Shown here in pieces: positions 49,440 to 59,399 of a stretch of DNA of 64,000 bases. The notes beneath the pieces were generated by a model that had not been told where the DNA came from, did not search any database, and saw nothing but the letters and a program-made list of their open reading frames with translations. Each line of letters opens with the position of its first letter. Position 1 is the stretch's first letter. Source of the stretch: Halopseudomonas sabulinigri (GTDB lineage: Bacteria; Pseudomonadota; Gammaproteobacteria; Pseudomonadales; Pseudomonadaceae); NCBI RefSeq assembly GCF_900105255.1, contig NZ_LT629763.1:2790001-2854000 (forward strand), given 5' to 3'. A program made the translations under genes and the position numbers.

Positions 49440-51587
49440 ATGGCGTCGTTACGCAGCGATGAAATGAATCTGTCAGCCGCCGAACGCAGCTGGTTACCCT
49501 GGACGGCCGCCACCGGCAAGCTGACCATGGGCTGGGCCTGCTGGGTCAACAACAACCGCTACGGCCAGCTTGAAGCCATATTCAACAGCCTGGCAGCCAC
49601 CCGTGTACGTTTGTTGCAGCAGTGGTGTGAGAATCAGTGGAACGCGCTGCAGAGCATCGGTCACAGCTTGGGCGCTGAACTCACGGGGGTCACCGAGCAT
49701 CAGCTGCAGGGCCTGCGCAGCAAATTGCCGGACGCCTCCGAGCTTTTGCTGCTGGATGAAAATGGACTGGTGCGCGCCAGTAGTGCTGGCCAGATCAGCG
49801 GCCTGGTGATGGACGGGCAGGCTATCCGGGCTGGCCTGCAACACCGCTTCTTGCACGGTCCCTACGTGGATCCAAGAACCAAAAGCCTCGGGCCCTCTAC
49901 CTCCAGTTTCCATGATGCCGTAACCCTGATGTTCTACCTGCCGCTGCATGACGCCGCGGGGGTGCTGCTGGGCTGCCTGTGCGCGCGCGTGCCCAATGAC
50001 GTGCTGGGCGACCTGATTCAGCGCGAGGCCGGGCATATCTATCAGGAATCCGGCGACAACTACATCTTCATGGTCGAGTCGCGTTTCAACCCGTCGATCG
50101 AGCCGGGTCGTGCGTTGTCGCGCTCGCGCTTTGAAGACAGCACCTTCAGTCATGGCGATAACCTCAAGAGCGGTATTCCCACCAAATGGGGCGCGGTGAG
50201 TGTGCGCGAGCACACCGAGTTCGAGGTGCGTTTTACCGACCCGGCGACGGGCGAACTGCATCCGGGGGTGCGCGAAACCATCCGCAAGGGCGAAAACCTG
50301 TATGTGAAGTACCCGGGCTACTCTGATTACCGTCACATCCCGGTGATCGGTAAGGGGGTCACTTTCAATCTGCCGGGGTCGCCGGACCGTTGGGGCATGA
50401 TGTGCGAGGCGGATCTGGAAGAGGTCTATCGCTACCGCTCGCTGAGTTACGACCTGATGAAGCAGTTCATGCTGTTGATGGTGCTGGTGTTTGCCGCGCA
50501 GATCGGCTTCAGTTACGCGGGGCTGACCGGATGGGTAGAGCACCTGGCGCACGTGGGCGTGCTCGCGGCGGCAGCGCTCTGGTTCTGGCGCCGTGCTACG
50601 CGCACGCTGGCGCGGCGGCTGGGCCGCATGACGGAGATCATTCGCAATATCGCCGAGGGCGAGGGCAACCTCAGTCAGCGCATGGATACCTCGCGCCTGG
50701 TGCCGGATGAGACCGGCGAGCTGGGGCGTTGGATCAACAGCTTCATCGACAATCTCGATACCATCGTTGGCCGGGTCAAGCAGGCCAGCCGCCACGCGCT
50801 GCAGAACAGCGAGCAAATGCTCGGCCGCAATCAGCAGGCCAGCGACACCGCCGAAGAGGTGACCACCAATATTCAGCAGATGCTGAACATGATCGAGGCG
50901 CAGCTACAGACGGTGACAGCGGCCTCGGAAACCGCCGCGCAGATGAAAACCAATATGGCCAGCGTGGTCGAGGCGGCGCGGGAGCGGCTGGATACGGTTA
51001 CCAGCGGTACGCGCAAGATCCGCGACATCGTCGAAAGCTCGGCGGCCAGTGTGCAGGTCCTCGACAAGCGCACCGGCGACATTGTCGGCATGGTCTCGCT
51101 GATTACCGACATTACCAGCCAGACCAACCTGCTGGCGCTCAACGCGGCCATCGAGGCGGCCAGGGCGGGCGAACATGGCCGTGGCTTTGCCGTGGTGGCC
51201 GATGAGGTGCGCGCGCTGGCCTCACGTACCGCCAAGGCGGCCGAGGAGATCAGCCAGGGCATTACCACCATCCGGGACGCTACCCGCGAAACTGTGATTG
51301 TGATGGAAAAAGGCGTCGCCGATGTGGATCACCAGCTGCAACAGGCCGCCAGTGCATCGGACGACAACGACATGCTGCACAAGACGGTGGAAGAGCTGTT
51401 TGAGGTGATCTCGGTGATGGACACCAACAGCAAGGAGCACGGTCGTCAGGCCGGCCACGTGGCCGTGGCGACGCAATCGATGAGCCAGGTGATCCAGGCG
51501 CTGCGCACCAGCTCGGGTCAGGTGAAGGAAACCGCCTCGCGTCTGCACCAGTTGTCAGACAGCTTTCAGGTTAGCGCAGACAGGTAG
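49440..51587 (+). CDS. Methyl-accepting chemotaxis protein with internal membrane hairpin
   Basis: The protein is 715 residues. An N-terminal sensor part (about 1-335, with a PDC/Cache-like [20 protein letters not shown]) precedes two membrane segments (about 342-362 and 368-385), a HAMP-like region ([19 protein letters not shown]) and the signalling domain with the hairpin tip [36 protein letters not shown]. There is no N-terminal membrane helix, and an in-frame stop at 49425-49427 rules out an upstream extension. ACGGGGA lies before the ATG. The ligand is unknown. Confidence 0.85.
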   Translation: MASLRSDEMNLSAAERSWLPWTAATGKLTMGWACWVNNNRYGQLEAIFNSLAATRVRLLQQWCENQWNALQSIGHSLGAELTGVTEHQLQGLRSKLPDASELLLLDENGLVRASSAGQISGLVMDGQAIRAGLQHRFLHGPYVDPRTKSLGPSTSSFHDAVTLMFYLPLHDAAGVLLGCLCARVPNDVLGDLIQREAGHIYQESGDNYIFMVESRFNPSIEPGRALSRSRFEDSTFSHGDNLKSGIPTKWGAVSVREHTEFEVRFTDPATGELHPGVRETIRKGENLYVKYPGYSDYRHIPVIGKGVTFNLPGSPDRWGMMCEADLEEVYRYRSLSYDLMKQFMLLMVLVFAAQIGFSYAGLTGWVEHLAHVGVLAAAALWFWRRATRTLARRLGRMTEIIRNIAEGEGNLSQRMDTSRLVPDETGELGRWINSFIDNLDTIVGRVKQASRHALQNSEQMLGRNQQASDTAEEVTTNIQQMLNMIEAQLQTVTAASETAAQMKTNMASVVEAARERLDTVTSGTRKIRDIVESSAASVQVLDKRTGDIVGMVSLITDITSQTNLLALNAAIEAARAGEHGRGFAVVADEVRALASRTAKAAEEISQGITTIRDATRETVIVMEKGVADVDHQLQQAASASDDNDMLHKTVEELFEVISVMDTNSKEHGRQAGHVAVATQSMSQVIQALRTSSGQVKETASRLHQLSDSFQVSADR

Positions 51588-51601
51588 CCGGCCGGCAGCT
51601 G

Positions 51602-51615
51602 CAAGCCGCAAGCCG
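51602..51615 (+). repeat. Two copies of the CAAGCCG heptamer
   Basis: Two direct CAAGCCG units follow the chemoreceptor gene. The same unit occurs five times near 58256. It is a short intergenic repeat of unknown role. Confidence 0.5.
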
Positions 51616-51626
51616 CACGCTGAGCA

Positions 51627-51664
51627 AAGAAAAACCCCGGCTCTCTCGAGACCGGGGTTTTCTT
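51627..51664. terminator. Bidirectional terminator between chemoreceptor and etfA
   Basis: AAAAACCCCGG and CCGGGGTTTT pair around CTCTCTCGAGA. The A run on one side and the T run on the other allow termination on both strands of the convergent genes. Confidence 0.85.
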
Positions 51665-51706
51665 GTAGCTGTCGCTTGAAGCTGGCGGCTGCTCTTGGCC
51701 TGCGGC

Positions 51707-52636
51707 TTAGAGCTTGCTTTCCAGCTCAGGCACAGCTTCAAACAGGTCTGCAACCAGACCGTAATCCGCTACCTGGAAGATCGGCGCTTCTTCGTCCTTG
51801 TTGATCGCAACGATCACCTTGGAGTCTTTCATACCGGCCAAATGCTGGATGGCGCCGGAGATGCCGACTGCAACGTACAGCTGCGGTGCGACGATCTTGC
51901 CGGTCTGACCGACCTGCATGTCGTTGGGTACGAAGCCGGCGTCGACCGCGGCGCGTGATGCACCCACAGCGGCGCCCAGCTTGTCGGCCACCTTGTAGAG
52001 CATTTCGAAGTTGTCGCCATTCTGCATACCGCGGCCGCCCGAAACGACGATCTTGGCACCGGCCAGTTCAGGACGGTCAGACTTGGCCAGCTCTTCACCC
52101 ACAAAGCTGGAAACGCCCGCGTCCTGCACGGAGGAAACCGCTTCAACGCTGGCGCTGCCGCCTTCGGCTGCCACGGCGTCAAAGCCGGTGGCGCGCACGG
52201 TGATGACCTTGATGGCGGCGCTCGATTGCACGGTGGCAATGGCGTTACCGGCATAGATCGGGCGCTTGAAGGTATCGGCGCTTTCGACGGCAATGATCTC
52301 GGAGATCTGGTCAACGTCCAGCAGCGCGGCAACGCGCGGCAGGTAGTTCTTACCGTTGGTGCTGGCAGCGGCCAGGATGTGGCTGTAGCCCTTGCCCAGC
52401 TCGGCGACCAGGGCCGCGATGTTTTCCGGCAGCTGGTGTGCGTAGGCGGCGTTATCAGCCAGCAGCACCTTGCTCACGCCAGCGGCCTTGGCCGCGGCGT
52501 CGGCCACGGCGGAGCAGCCTTCGCCAGCAACCAGTACGTCGATGTCGCCACCGATGGCCGCAGCAGCGGCCAGGGTGTTCAGGGTCGCTGCGTTCAGCTC
52601 GGCGTTGTTGTGTTCAGCAATAACCAAAATCGTCAT
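51707..52636 (-). CDS. etfA: Electron transfer flavoprotein subunit alpha
   Basis: The protein is 309 residues, full length. The C-terminal FAD domain shows [51 protein letters not shown] and [12 protein letters not shown]. With EtfB it takes electrons from acyl-CoA dehydrogenases and passes them to ETF-ubiquinone oxidoreductase. It directly follows etfB. Confidence 0.96.
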   Translation of the reverse strand: MTILVIAEHNNAELNAATLNTLAAAAAIGGDIDVLVAGEGCSAVADAAAKAAGVSKVLLADNAAYAHQLPENIAALVAELGKGYSHILAAASTNGKNYLPRVAALLDVDQISEIIAVESADTFKRPIYAGNAIATVQSSAAIKVITVRATGFDAVAAEGGSASVEAVSSVQDAGVSSFVGEELAKSDRPELAGAKIVVSGGRGMQNGDNFEMLYKVADKLGAAVGASRAAVDAGFVPNDMQVGQTGKIVAPQLYVAVGISGAIQHLAGMKDSKVIVAINKDEEAPIFQVADYGLVADLFEAVPELESKL

Positions 52637-53386
52637 TTAGATCACCTTGGCTTCGTTCTTGAGTTTGTCGACCAGTTCGTCGACGCTCTTGACCTTGATG
52701 CCGGCGCTGCGCGCGGCCGGTGCTTCAACCTTCAGGGTGGTCACGGTGGAGCTGGTGCTGACGCCCAGGTCTTCCGGCTTGAGGGTTTCCAGCGGCTTCT
52801 TCTTGGCCTTCATGATGTTCGGCAGCGACGCGTAGCGTGGCTCGTTCAGACGCAAGTCGGTGGTCACAATGGCCGGCAGTTTCAGTTCAACCGTCTGCAG
52901 GCCGCCGTCGATTTCACGGGTAACCTTGACCTTGTCGCCATCAACCGCGACTTCAGAGGCAAAGGTGCCCTGGGCGTAACCGCTCAGTGCCGCCAGCATC
53001 TGGCCAGTCTGGTTGTTGTCGGAATCGATGGCCTGCTTGCCGAGGATGACCAGCTGTGGCTGTTCCTTGTCGACAACGCCCTTGAGCAGCTTGGCAATGG
53101 CCAGCGAGCTCAGTTCTTCGGCAGACTCGACCAGCACGGCGCGGTCGGCGCCCAGCGCCAATGCGGTGCGCAGCTGCTCCTGGGCAGCAGTCGGGCCGAC
53201 GGTGACGGCGATGATCTCAGTCGCAACACCTTTCTCTTTCAGGCGTACGGCTTCTTCCACGGCGATTTCGCAGAAGGGGTTCATCGACATTTTGACGTTG
53301 GCGAGATCGACGCCGGAGTTGTCCGCCTTGACGCGAACCTTGACGTTGTAATCGACCACGCGCTTAACGGCAACGAGGATTTTCAT
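52637..53386 (-). CDS. etfB: Electron transfer flavoprotein subunit beta
   Basis: The protein is 249 residues, begins [18 protein letters not shown] and contains the ETF-beta signature region around [19 protein letters not shown] and the [20 protein letters not shown] segment. The start is ATG 53386 with GAGGA upstream. etfB and etfA abut with no spacing. They are separated from the acyl-CoA dehydrogenase operon by a terminator, so they have their own promoter. Confidence 0.96.
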   Translation of the reverse strand: MKILVAVKRVVDYNVKVRVKADNSGVDLANVKMSMNPFCEIAVEEAVRLKEKGVATEIIAVTVGPTAAQEQLRTALALGADRAVLVESAEELSSLAIAKLLKGVVDKEQPQLVILGKQAIDSDNNQTGQMLAALSGYAQGTFASEVAVDGDKVKVTREIDGGLQTVELKLPAIVTTDLRLNEPRYASLPNIMKAKKKPLETLKPEDLGVSTSSTVTTLKVEAPAARSAGIKVKSVDELVDKLKNEAKVI

Positions 53387-53507
53387 GGACGTTAGTCCTC
53401 CACAAGTCTTGAGACGCCCAAGGGCGCATGACATTAAAAGGGGTGCCTAGGATACCGGGCGCGCAGGGCGCCCGGAAGGGCAAATTGTCGCTTTTACAGA
53501 CAAAAAT

Positions 53508-53543
53508 GCCGGGTTGGCGACCTATTTGTCTCGCCGACCCGGC
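53508..53543 (-). terminator. Terminator of the beta-oxidation operon
   Basis: The arms GCCGGGTTGGCGA and TCGCCGACCCGGC pair over 13 positions with one G-T pair. On the minus strand the hairpin is followed by ATTTTTGTC. It lies 14 bases after the last dehydrogenase gene and before etfB. Confidence 0.8.
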
Positions 53544-53557
53544 AGTCCGGAAGTGAC

Positions 53558-54691
53558 TTACGCGCCGGTCAGTTGCGCTGCGTAGGCTTCCAGGTGGTAG
53601 TCATCATCACCAAACTGGTGGCTGATCATCACCAGGCGCTTGGCGTAATGCGCGCCATTGTACTCCCAGGTCATGGCGATGCCGCCATGCAGCTGGATGG
53701 ACTGCTCGGCAACAAAACGCGCGGCGCGGTTGACGATGAACTTGGCCGCGGACAGCTTGGCGCTGCGCTCGGCGCTGTCTTCGTCGTCGGCGAGGCAGGC
53801 AGCCAGCGTGGTCATCGAAGTGGCACGCTCCAGCTCACTGATCATGTCGACCATGCGGTGCTGCAGAACCTGGAACTTGCCGATCACCACGCCAAACTGT
53901 TTGCGGGTTTTCAGGTAGTCCAGGGTCAGATCGCAGGTCGCGCGCATGGCGCCAACGGCTTCGGCACACAGGGCGGCAATGGCGCGGCCGCTCTGGTAAC
54001 GAATGGCATCAAAGGCCTTGCCAGCTTCGCCCAGCAGTTCGCCCTTGGCGTTGTCGAGGAAGAGTTCACAGGCCTTGCGACCGTCAACGGTGGCGTACAC
54101 ACGGCGGCTGACGCCAGCACTGGTCGGATCAACCAGGAACAGGCTGATGCCTTGCTCGTCGCGGCTATCGCCGGCGGTACGGGCAGACACCAGAATTTTG
54201 CCTGCGGTCTGGCCACCGATGACCACACCCTTGCGGCCGCTCAGGCTCCACTCGCTACCGTCTTGCTTGGCAGTGGTGGTGACGTTGGCCAGATCGTAGT
54301 GGCTGTTCAGCTCATCCAGTGCAACGGCGGCCTGCAGCTCGCCGCTGGCAATCGCGCCCATCAGCTCTTCTTTCTGTGCGTCGCTGCCCAGCTGGCCGAT
54401 CAGGCCGCCGGCCAGAATCACGGATTCCATGTAGGGCTCAAGGCAGATGCCCTTGCCCAGCTGTTCCATGATCAGCATGGTTTCTATGCCGCTGCCGCCA
54501 AAGCCGCCGAGTTCTTCGGGGAAGGGAATGGCGGTCAGGCCCAGCTCGCCCATCTGCTGCCAGAAGGCAGTGCTGAAGCCGGCTTCGCTTTCGCTGAATT
54601 TGTTGCGGCTTTCGAAGTCGTACACGTCACGAACCAGGCGCTCGGCAGTTTCCTGCAGCATCTGTTGTTCTTCGGTCAATTTGAAATCCAC
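53558..54691 (-). CDS. Acyl-CoA dehydrogenase family protein, probable non-catalytic partner (PimD-like)
   Basis: The protein is 377 residues with the acyl-CoA dehydrogenase fold: MDFKLTEEQQMLQETAERLV at the start, KTRKQFGVVIGKFQVLQHRM and QLHGGIAMTWEYNGAHYAKR near the end. I find no Glu in either usual catalytic-base position: the helix G segment reads YQSGRAIAALC and the loop YEG motif is absent. It therefore probably pairs with the adjacent dehydrogenase, as in PimCD or ChsE heterotetramers. It is the last gene of the operon, 11 bases after its partner. Confidence 0.85.
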   Translation of the reverse strand: MDFKLTEEQQMLQETAERLVRDVYDFESRNKFSESEAGFSTAFWQQMGELGLTAIPFPEELGGFGGSGIETMLIMEQLGKGICLEPYMESVILAGGLIGQLGSDAQKEELMGAIASGELQAAVALDELNSHYDLANVTTTAKQDGSEWSLSGRKGVVIGGQTAGKILVSARTAGDSRDEQGISLFLVDPTSAGVSRRVYATVDGRKACELFLDNAKGELLGEAGKAFDAIRYQSGRAIAALCAEAVGAMRATCDLTLDYLKTRKQFGVVIGKFQVLQHRMVDMISELERATSMTTLAACLADDEDSAERSAKLSAAKFIVNRAARFVAEQSIQLHGGIAMTWEYNGAHYAKRLVMISHQFGDDDYHLEAYAAQLTGA

Positions 54692-54702
54692 GGTCGGCCT
54701 CC

Positions 54703-55899
54703 TCAGAGCTCAAGAATCATTTTTGAGACGATGTTCTTCTGGATCTCGTTGGATCCGCCGAAGATCGACAGTTTACGCATGTTGAAATACTGCGAGGCCG
54801 GAGAGGCCGCGTAGTCGTCGACGAGCAGCTCGCCGTCGTAGTCCAGCTCCAGCTCTTCCGGCAGGAAGGGCAGGGCGTAGGGGCCCAGCGCCTTGCGCAT
54901 CAGGTGGGTGATGGCCTGACGGATTTCGGTGCCTTGCACTTTCAGGATGGAGCTTTCCGAGCCAGGTACGCCGCCTTCGGAGGCCGCAGCAACAATACGC
55001 AGGGTGCTCATCTCGGCGGCCATCAGGGACATTTCGACTTCCGCGATCTGGCTGCGGAACAGCGCGTCTTCGATCAGCGGCTTGCCGTTCTTCTGCTGCT
55101 TGCTGGCAATGCGCTTGAGGTTGGTCAGCGCTGCCTTGGAAGCGCCGATGCCGGCCAGGCCAGTACGCTCGTGGGTCAGCAGGTACTTGGCGCAGGTCCA
55201 GCCCTTGTTCTCTTCGCCCACCAGGTTTTCCACCGGCACCTTGACGTCGTCGAAGAAGACTTCGTTGACTTCATGGTCGCCGTCCAGGGTCAGGATCGGA
55301 CGCACGGTGATGCCCGGGGTCGCCATGTCGATCAGCAGGAAGGAAATACCGCGCTGCTGCTGGGCTTCGGGATCGGTACGTACCAGACAGAAGATCCAGT
55401 TGGCGTGCTGGCCCAGGGTGGTCCAGGTCTTCTGACCGTTGACGATGTAGTGATCGCCGTCGCGCACAGCGCGGGTCTTCAGCGAGGCTAGGTCGGAACC
55501 GGCGCCCGGCTCGGAGTAACCCTGACACCACCAGTCGGTGCCGTCGAGGATGCGTGGCAGGTAGGTGGCTTTCTGTTCTTCAGAGCCGAACTTGATGATG
55601 ACCGGGGCCACCATGTTGACGCCGAACGGCACCAGGCGCGGTGCACCGGCAGCGGCGGACTCTTCGTCAAAGATGTGCTTCTCGATCGGGCCCCAAGTAG
55701 TGCCGCCGTGCTCTACCGGCCAGCCTGGCGCATACCAGCCACGCTTGGACAGAATTTTCTGCCAGCGCTCATGGTCTTCCTTGCTCAGGTGCTTGGCCAG
55801 TTTGACCTTCTGAGCGATGTCTGCAGGCAGCTCCTGTTTCAGGAATTCACGCACTTCATCGCGGAAGGCGAGCTGTTCGGGAGAAAAATGGATTTCCAT
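54703..55899 (-). CDS. Acyl-CoA dehydrogenase (PimC-like)
   Basis: The protein is 398 residues. It has CQGYSEPGAGSDLASLKTRA, the C-terminal IFGGSNEIQKNIVSK and a Glu in LLTHERTGLAGIG, where isovaleryl-type dehydrogenases carry the catalytic base. It resembles the large subunit of pimeloyl-CoA dehydrogenase and similar alpha-beta enzymes for dicarboxylic or bulky acyl-CoAs. The start is ATG 55899 with GAGGA upstream. It lies between the FadB-like and second dehydrogenase genes. Confidence 0.88.
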   Translation of the reverse strand: MEIHFSPEQLAFRDEVREFLKQELPADIAQKVKLAKHLSKEDHERWQKILSKRGWYAPGWPVEHGGTTWGPIEKHIFDEESAAAGAPRLVPFGVNMVAPVIIKFGSEEQKATYLPRILDGTDWWCQGYSEPGAGSDLASLKTRAVRDGDHYIVNGQKTWTTLGQHANWIFCLVRTDPEAQQQRGISFLLIDMATPGITVRPILTLDGDHEVNEVFFDDVKVPVENLVGEENKGWTCAKYLLTHERTGLAGIGASKAALTNLKRIASKQQKNGKPLIEDALFRSQIAEVEMSLMAAEMSTLRIVAAASEGGVPGSESSILKVQGTEIRQAITHLMRKALGPYALPFLPEELELDYDGELLVDDYAASPASQYFNMRKLSIFGGSNEIQKNIVSKMILEL

Positions 55900-55962
55900 T
55901 GTCAGTCCTCGTTGTAATACGGGTATCCGGTGGCCGGTGTCGGCACCGGCCACCCTGATTTA

Positions 55963-58056
55963 TCAAAGATCGGCGAACTTGCGACCTTCTTTGGCCAGTT
56001 TTTCCAGCAGGGCGGCCGGTTTCCACCAGGCGCCATGCTGCTCGTGAAACTCACAGATTTTTGCGTACACGCGATCCAGACCCACAGCGTCGGCATAGAA
56101 CATGGGACCACCCTGGAAGGCCGGGAAGCCGTACCCGTTGAGGTAGATCACGTCGATGTCGCTGGCACGCTGCGCGATGCCTTCTTCGAGGATCTTGGCA
56201 CCCTCGTTGATCAGGGCATAGATGGTGCGCTCGATGATGTACTCATCGGACAGCTCGCGGCGCTCGATACCCTGCTCTTTTGAAGCAGCTTCCAGCAGCG
56301 CCGGCAGTTCCGGGTTCTCCAACGGGGTACGGGAGCCCGCTTCATAAACATAAAAGCCCTTGCCGGTCTTCTGACCCAGCATACCGGCTTCGGCCATCTT
56401 GTCCAAAACCACCGGCAGTTTGAATTCGGCTGGCAGCGTCTGGCGTTGGCGGGTGCGAATGCTCAAGCCGATATCCAGACCGGACAGGTCACGCATGGCG
56501 AAGGGGCCCATGGCCATGCCGAACTTGCGCAGTGCGCCGTCGACCTGAGCCGGAGTAGCGCCTTCTTCGACCAGAAACTCTGCCTCGCGGCCGTACTGGA
56601 AGACCATGCGGTTACCGACAAAACCGTCACACACCCCGACCGGCACGGCGACTTTCTTCAGCTTCTTGCCGATCGCCATGGCGGTAGCCAGAACGTCGTT
56701 GGCGGTCTTCTCGCCACGCACCACTTCCAGCAGGCGCATAACGTTGGCCGGGCTGAAGAAGTGCAAGCCCACCACGTCTTCAGGGCGCTTGGTGAAGTTG
56801 GCAATCTCGTTCAGATCGAGCGAGGAGGTGTTGCTGGCCAGGATAGCGCCCGGCTTGCAGTTGGCATCCAGTGCTTCGAACACTTTCTGTTTGACGCCCA
56901 TCTCTTCAAATACGGCTTCAACCACCAAGTCAACGTCGGCCAAATCGGCGTAATCGGTCACGCCGCTGATCAGCGCCATGCGCTTTTCCAGTGCCGCTTC
57001 GTTCAGGCTGCCGCGCTTGACGCTCATGCCGTAGGTATCGCGGGCGCGCTGCATGGCTTTGTCGCGTGCCTCTGCAGTAATCTCCAATACCTTGACCGGG
57101 ATGCCAACGTTGGCAAAGCACATGGCAATACCGACGCCCATGGTGCCGCCGCCGATCACGGCAGCAGACTGGATGTCGCGTACCGGGGTGTCCTTTGGCA
57201 GATCATCGACCTTGGAGGCCAGACGCTCGGTGAAGAAGGCGTGTACCAGGGCGGCGCGTTGCGGCGATACCAGGCACTCGGCGAACAGTTCGCGCTCGCG
57301 TTTCAGGCCTTCGGCCAGCGGCAGGGTGAAAGCGGCTTCTACCGCCGAGACGCAGCGCTGTGGCGAGAACAGGCCAGGGGTCTTCTTTTCGATCTCAGCA
57401 CGCTTGGCTGCCACGGCAGCGGCGTTGTCGACACCTTCGAGCTTGTCGGTACGCTCGCCGGTGCGCCGCGGGCCCTTGCCTTCGGCGAGCAGCTGATCCG
57501 CGTAGGCCAGACCGGCAGACAGCAGGTCGCCTTCGATTAACTGATCAACGACGCCCAGTTCGACGGCTTCGGTGGCGCTGATGGGGGCGCCGCTGACGAT
57601 CATGTCGAGCGCTTTGGCAACGCCGGTCAGGCGGGGCAGGCGCTGGGTGCCGCCGGCGCCTGGCAGCAGGCCGAGTTTGACTTCCGGCAGGCCGACCTTG
57701 GCGTCCTTGCGGGCGATACGGTAGTGGCAGCTGACAGCCACTTCCAGGCCGCCGCCCAGAGCGGTGCCATGGATCACGGCAACGCTGGGCTTGCTACCCG
57801 CTTCGATGCCAGCGACCACTTCGGGCAGGCTCGGCTCCTTCGGCGGCTTGCCGAATTCCTTGATATCTGCACCGGCAATGAAGGTTGAGCCTTCACAGAT
57901 CAGAACGATAGCCTTGACCTCAGGATCGGCCTCGGCCGCCTTGAAGCTGTTCTGCAGGCCTTCACGCACGGCAATGCCCAGTGCATTGACCGGTGGGTTG
58001 TTGACGGTGACAACCGCAATGGCGCCTTTGCGTTCCAGAGTGACCACGTCCGACAT
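55963..58056 (-). CDS. Bifunctional enoyl-CoA hydratase / 3-hydroxyacyl-CoA dehydrogenase (FadB/PimF-like)
   Basis: The protein is 697 residues. The N-terminal crotonase half has [30 protein letters not shown] and [18 protein letters not shown]. The NAD-binding half has [47 protein letters not shown] and GFVGNRM. It performs the middle two steps of beta-oxidation. The length and gene order with two dehydrogenases resemble PimF of the pimeloyl-CoA operon; FadJ-type is an alternative. It is the first gene of the operon, with two repeated operator-like motifs upstream. Confidence 0.93.
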   Translation of the reverse strand: MSDVVTLERKGAIAVVTVNNPPVNALGIAVREGLQNSFKAAEADPEVKAIVLICEGSTFIAGADIKEFGKPPKEPSLPEVVAGIEAGSKPSVAVIHGTALGGGLEVAVSCHYRIARKDAKVGLPEVKLGLLPGAGGTQRLPRLTGVAKALDMIVSGAPISATEAVELGVVDQLIEGDLLSAGLAYADQLLAEGKGPRRTGERTDKLEGVDNAAAVAAKRAEIEKKTPGLFSPQRCVSAVEAAFTLPLAEGLKRERELFAECLVSPQRAALVHAFFTERLASKVDDLPKDTPVRDIQSAAVIGGGTMGVGIAMCFANVGIPVKVLEITAEARDKAMQRARDTYGMSVKRGSLNEAALEKRMALISGVTDYADLADVDLVVEAVFEEMGVKQKVFEALDANCKPGAILASNTSSLDLNEIANFTKRPEDVVGLHFFSPANVMRLLEVVRGEKTANDVLATAMAIGKKLKKVAVPVGVCDGFVGNRMVFQYGREAEFLVEEGATPAQVDGALRKFGMAMGPFAMRDLSGLDIGLSIRTRQRQTLPAEFKLPVVLDKMAEAGMLGQKTGKGFYVYEAGSRTPLENPELPALLEAASKEQGIERRELSDEYIIERTIYALINEGAKILEEGIAQRASDIDVIYLNGYGFPAFQGGPMFYADAVGLDRVYAKICEFHEQHGAWWKPAALLEKLAKEGRKFADL

Positions 58057-58102
58057 GCTTGACCTCCGTAAGTGTGGCTAAGAGTGTTTCACCATTGGCC
58101 TA

Positions 58103-58119
58103 TTTCACTAGGCGAAATA
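58103..58119. promoter_or_regulatory. Operator-like motif copy 1, FadB-like operon
   Basis: TTTCACTAGGCGAAATA; with the two bases before it, TATTTC and GAAATA are perfect 6-bp inverted arms around 7 bases. It is repeated 28 bases further on. Binding by the adjacent IclR regulator is an inference. Confidence 0.5.
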
Positions 58120-58130
58120 ATGAAACCATG

Positions 58131-58147
58131 TTTCGCTAGGCAAAATA
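58131..58147. promoter_or_regulatory. Operator-like motif copy 2, FadB-like operon
   Basis: TTTCGCTAGGCAAAATA matches copy 1 at 15 of 17 positions, in the same orientation. Confidence 0.5.
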
Positions 58148-58207
58148 CAAAAAAACAAATGCTTTGTCGATGCCCCTTTTGCGCGAAATGGGGGTTTATC
58201 AGTAAAG

Positions 58208-58250
58208 GTGATGAATCGCACCCGCGCTAGCGCGAATGGCGATTCATCAC
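58208..58250. repeat. Long inverted repeat (REP-like or terminator hairpin)
   Basis: GTGATGAATCGC and GCGATTCATCAC are perfect 12-bp arms around 19 bases that themselves contain the palindrome CGCGCTAGCGCG. It follows the IclR gene on the minus strand, where only CTTTACTG comes after it, a weak T run. Confidence 0.6.
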
Positions 58251-58255
58251 AGCGG

Positions 58256-58290
58256 CAAGCCTCAAGCCTCAAGCTACAAGCCGCAAGCCA
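58256..58290 (+). repeat. Five tandem CAAGCCT-type heptamers
   Basis: Units: CAAGCCT, CAAGCCT, CAAGCTA, CAAGCCG, CAAGCCA. The same unit occurs at 51602-51615. They are short intergenic repeats of unknown role. Confidence 0.65.
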
Positions 58291-58366
58291 GGATCAAACC
58301 AAGGGTGGATGGAGTGAGCGCACGGGTTTAACTTGCAGATTGCAGCTGAAATAGAGCGGTTGGGCG

Positions 58367-59161
58367 CTAAACGCCCAGCCGCTCTATGTCTCTGGCGAGC
58401 ATGGCCAATTGGTGAGCCAGCTGATTCTGAACTTTCTCTTCCGAGACAAGGTAGGACGGCGCGCCGCAGGTGAGCACCATCAGGCTGCCGTCCTGCAGGT
58501 GCAGGGGCACCCCGGCGGCGTTGACGTTGCGGTCCCAGTCACCCAGCGACAGGCAGAAGCCGTGCTTTTCATATTCGGCGAAGCTTTTTTGCAGCGAGGC
58601 ATTCAGCTCGGGCCAGGCGTCCGGATTACGTGCCTTGATGGCATCCATAACGTGGCTGCGTTCTTCGTCCTTCATCGCGGCGAGGTACGCGCGGCCAGCG
58701 GCGGTGGTGGCCAGCGGCAGGCGCACGCCGACGTCCATGCGCAGCGAGGTGGTTTCCGACGGCCTGCAGTTCTCGACGTAGATCATCGACAGGCGGTCGC
58801 GACACGTCAGGCCGACCGAGGTATTGGTCGTGCGGGCGAACTCATCAAGATAGGGCTTGGCCAACTGGCGCACACGCAGATTGGAGACATAGGCGTAACC
58901 GAGTGCCAGCACGCCGGAGTCGAGCTGGTACTTTTCCAGTTGGGTGGAATAGCTCAGATAACCGAGTTTGGTCAGCGTATAGGTCATGCGCGAGACGGTG
59001 GGCTTGGGCAGGCCGGTGATACGGGCGATGTCTTGATTGCCCATGACCACAGAGCCTTGGCTGAATGCACGCAAAACGTCCAACCCACGAGACAGCGCCT
59101 CGACAAACTTGCGATCCTTCGCGGTAACGGGGGCGGTGCTGGTTTCCTGCTCTTCTTTCAT
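58367..59161 (-). CDS. IclR family transcriptional regulator
   Basis: The protein is 264 residues. An N-terminal winged helix-turn-helix (about 20-85; ALSRGLDVLRAFS, DIARITGLPKPTVSRMTYTL) is followed by the IclR effector domain (about 95-262; LPLATTAAGRAYLAA, NVNAAGVPLH). It lies between the FadB-like operon and the divergent acyl-CoA ligase operon, whose promoters share a motif, so it likely controls both. The effector may be an acyl-CoA or acid substrate; this is not determinable. Confidence 0.88.
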   Translation of the reverse strand: MKEEQETSTAPVTAKDRKFVEALSRGLDVLRAFSQGSVVMGNQDIARITGLPKPTVSRMTYTLTKLGYLSYSTQLEKYQLDSGVLALGYAYVSNLRVRQLAKPYLDEFARTTNTSVGLTCRDRLSMIYVENCRPSETTSLRMDVGVRLPLATTAAGRAYLAAMKDEERSHVMDAIKARNPDAWPELNASLQKSFAEYEKHGFCLSLGDWDRNVNAAGVPLHLQDGSLMVLTCGAPSYLVSEEKVQNQLAHQLAMLARDIERLGV

Positions 59162-59277
59162 GGGATTGTTTACCTTGCTGGCGCATCCTGATGTTCTGGC
59201 CGATGTACGGCACTCTTACTGTTCGATGCTTGACTATTATTGTTGTCGATCAGCCGCGAAACATACCACGACAGGGC

Positions 59278-59294
59278 GTTCTGCACAGCGATAC
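59278..59294. promoter_or_regulatory. Inverted operator-like motif in the IclR / ligase intergenic region
   Basis: On the minus strand it reads GTATCGCTGTGCAGAAC, sharing the CGCTGTGCA core with the motif at 59361. A further weaker copy, ACTGTGCAA on the minus strand, lies at 59317-59325. Confidence 0.4.
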
Positions 59295-59360
59295 CATTGA
59301 GTGATTGTCTCGATCATTGCACAGTAAGGCTCAATAGAATAGCATCTTTTTGGTACTTCA

Positions 59361-59377
59361 TTCCGCTGTGCAAAATA
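59361..59377. promoter_or_regulatory. Operator-like motif before the acyl-CoA ligase
   Basis: TTCCGCTGTGCAAAATA matches TTTCGCTAGGCAAAATA at 58131 in 14 of 17 positions. It is 23 bases before the ligase ATG. Confidence 0.45.
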
Positions 59378-59399
59378 ATAGTCCAAAAACGAGGTCAAG

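Larger units (their letters stand above)
58057..58366. other. 310-base non-coding region between the FadB-like and IclR genes
   Basis: It holds the promoter region of the FadB-like operon with two copies of a 17-bp motif (58103, 58131), a long inverted repeat (58208-58250) and five CAAGCCT-type heptamers (58256-58290). I see no gene in it. Confidence 0.7.

Noticed and set aside
53573-54814. A 413-codon open frame antisense to the acyl-CoA dehydrogenase genes
   Set aside because: It spans two well-supported genes and has no recognisable sequence.
58256-58290. CRISPR array
   Set aside because: Seven-base direct units with no spacers and no cas genes; a simple tandem repeat.
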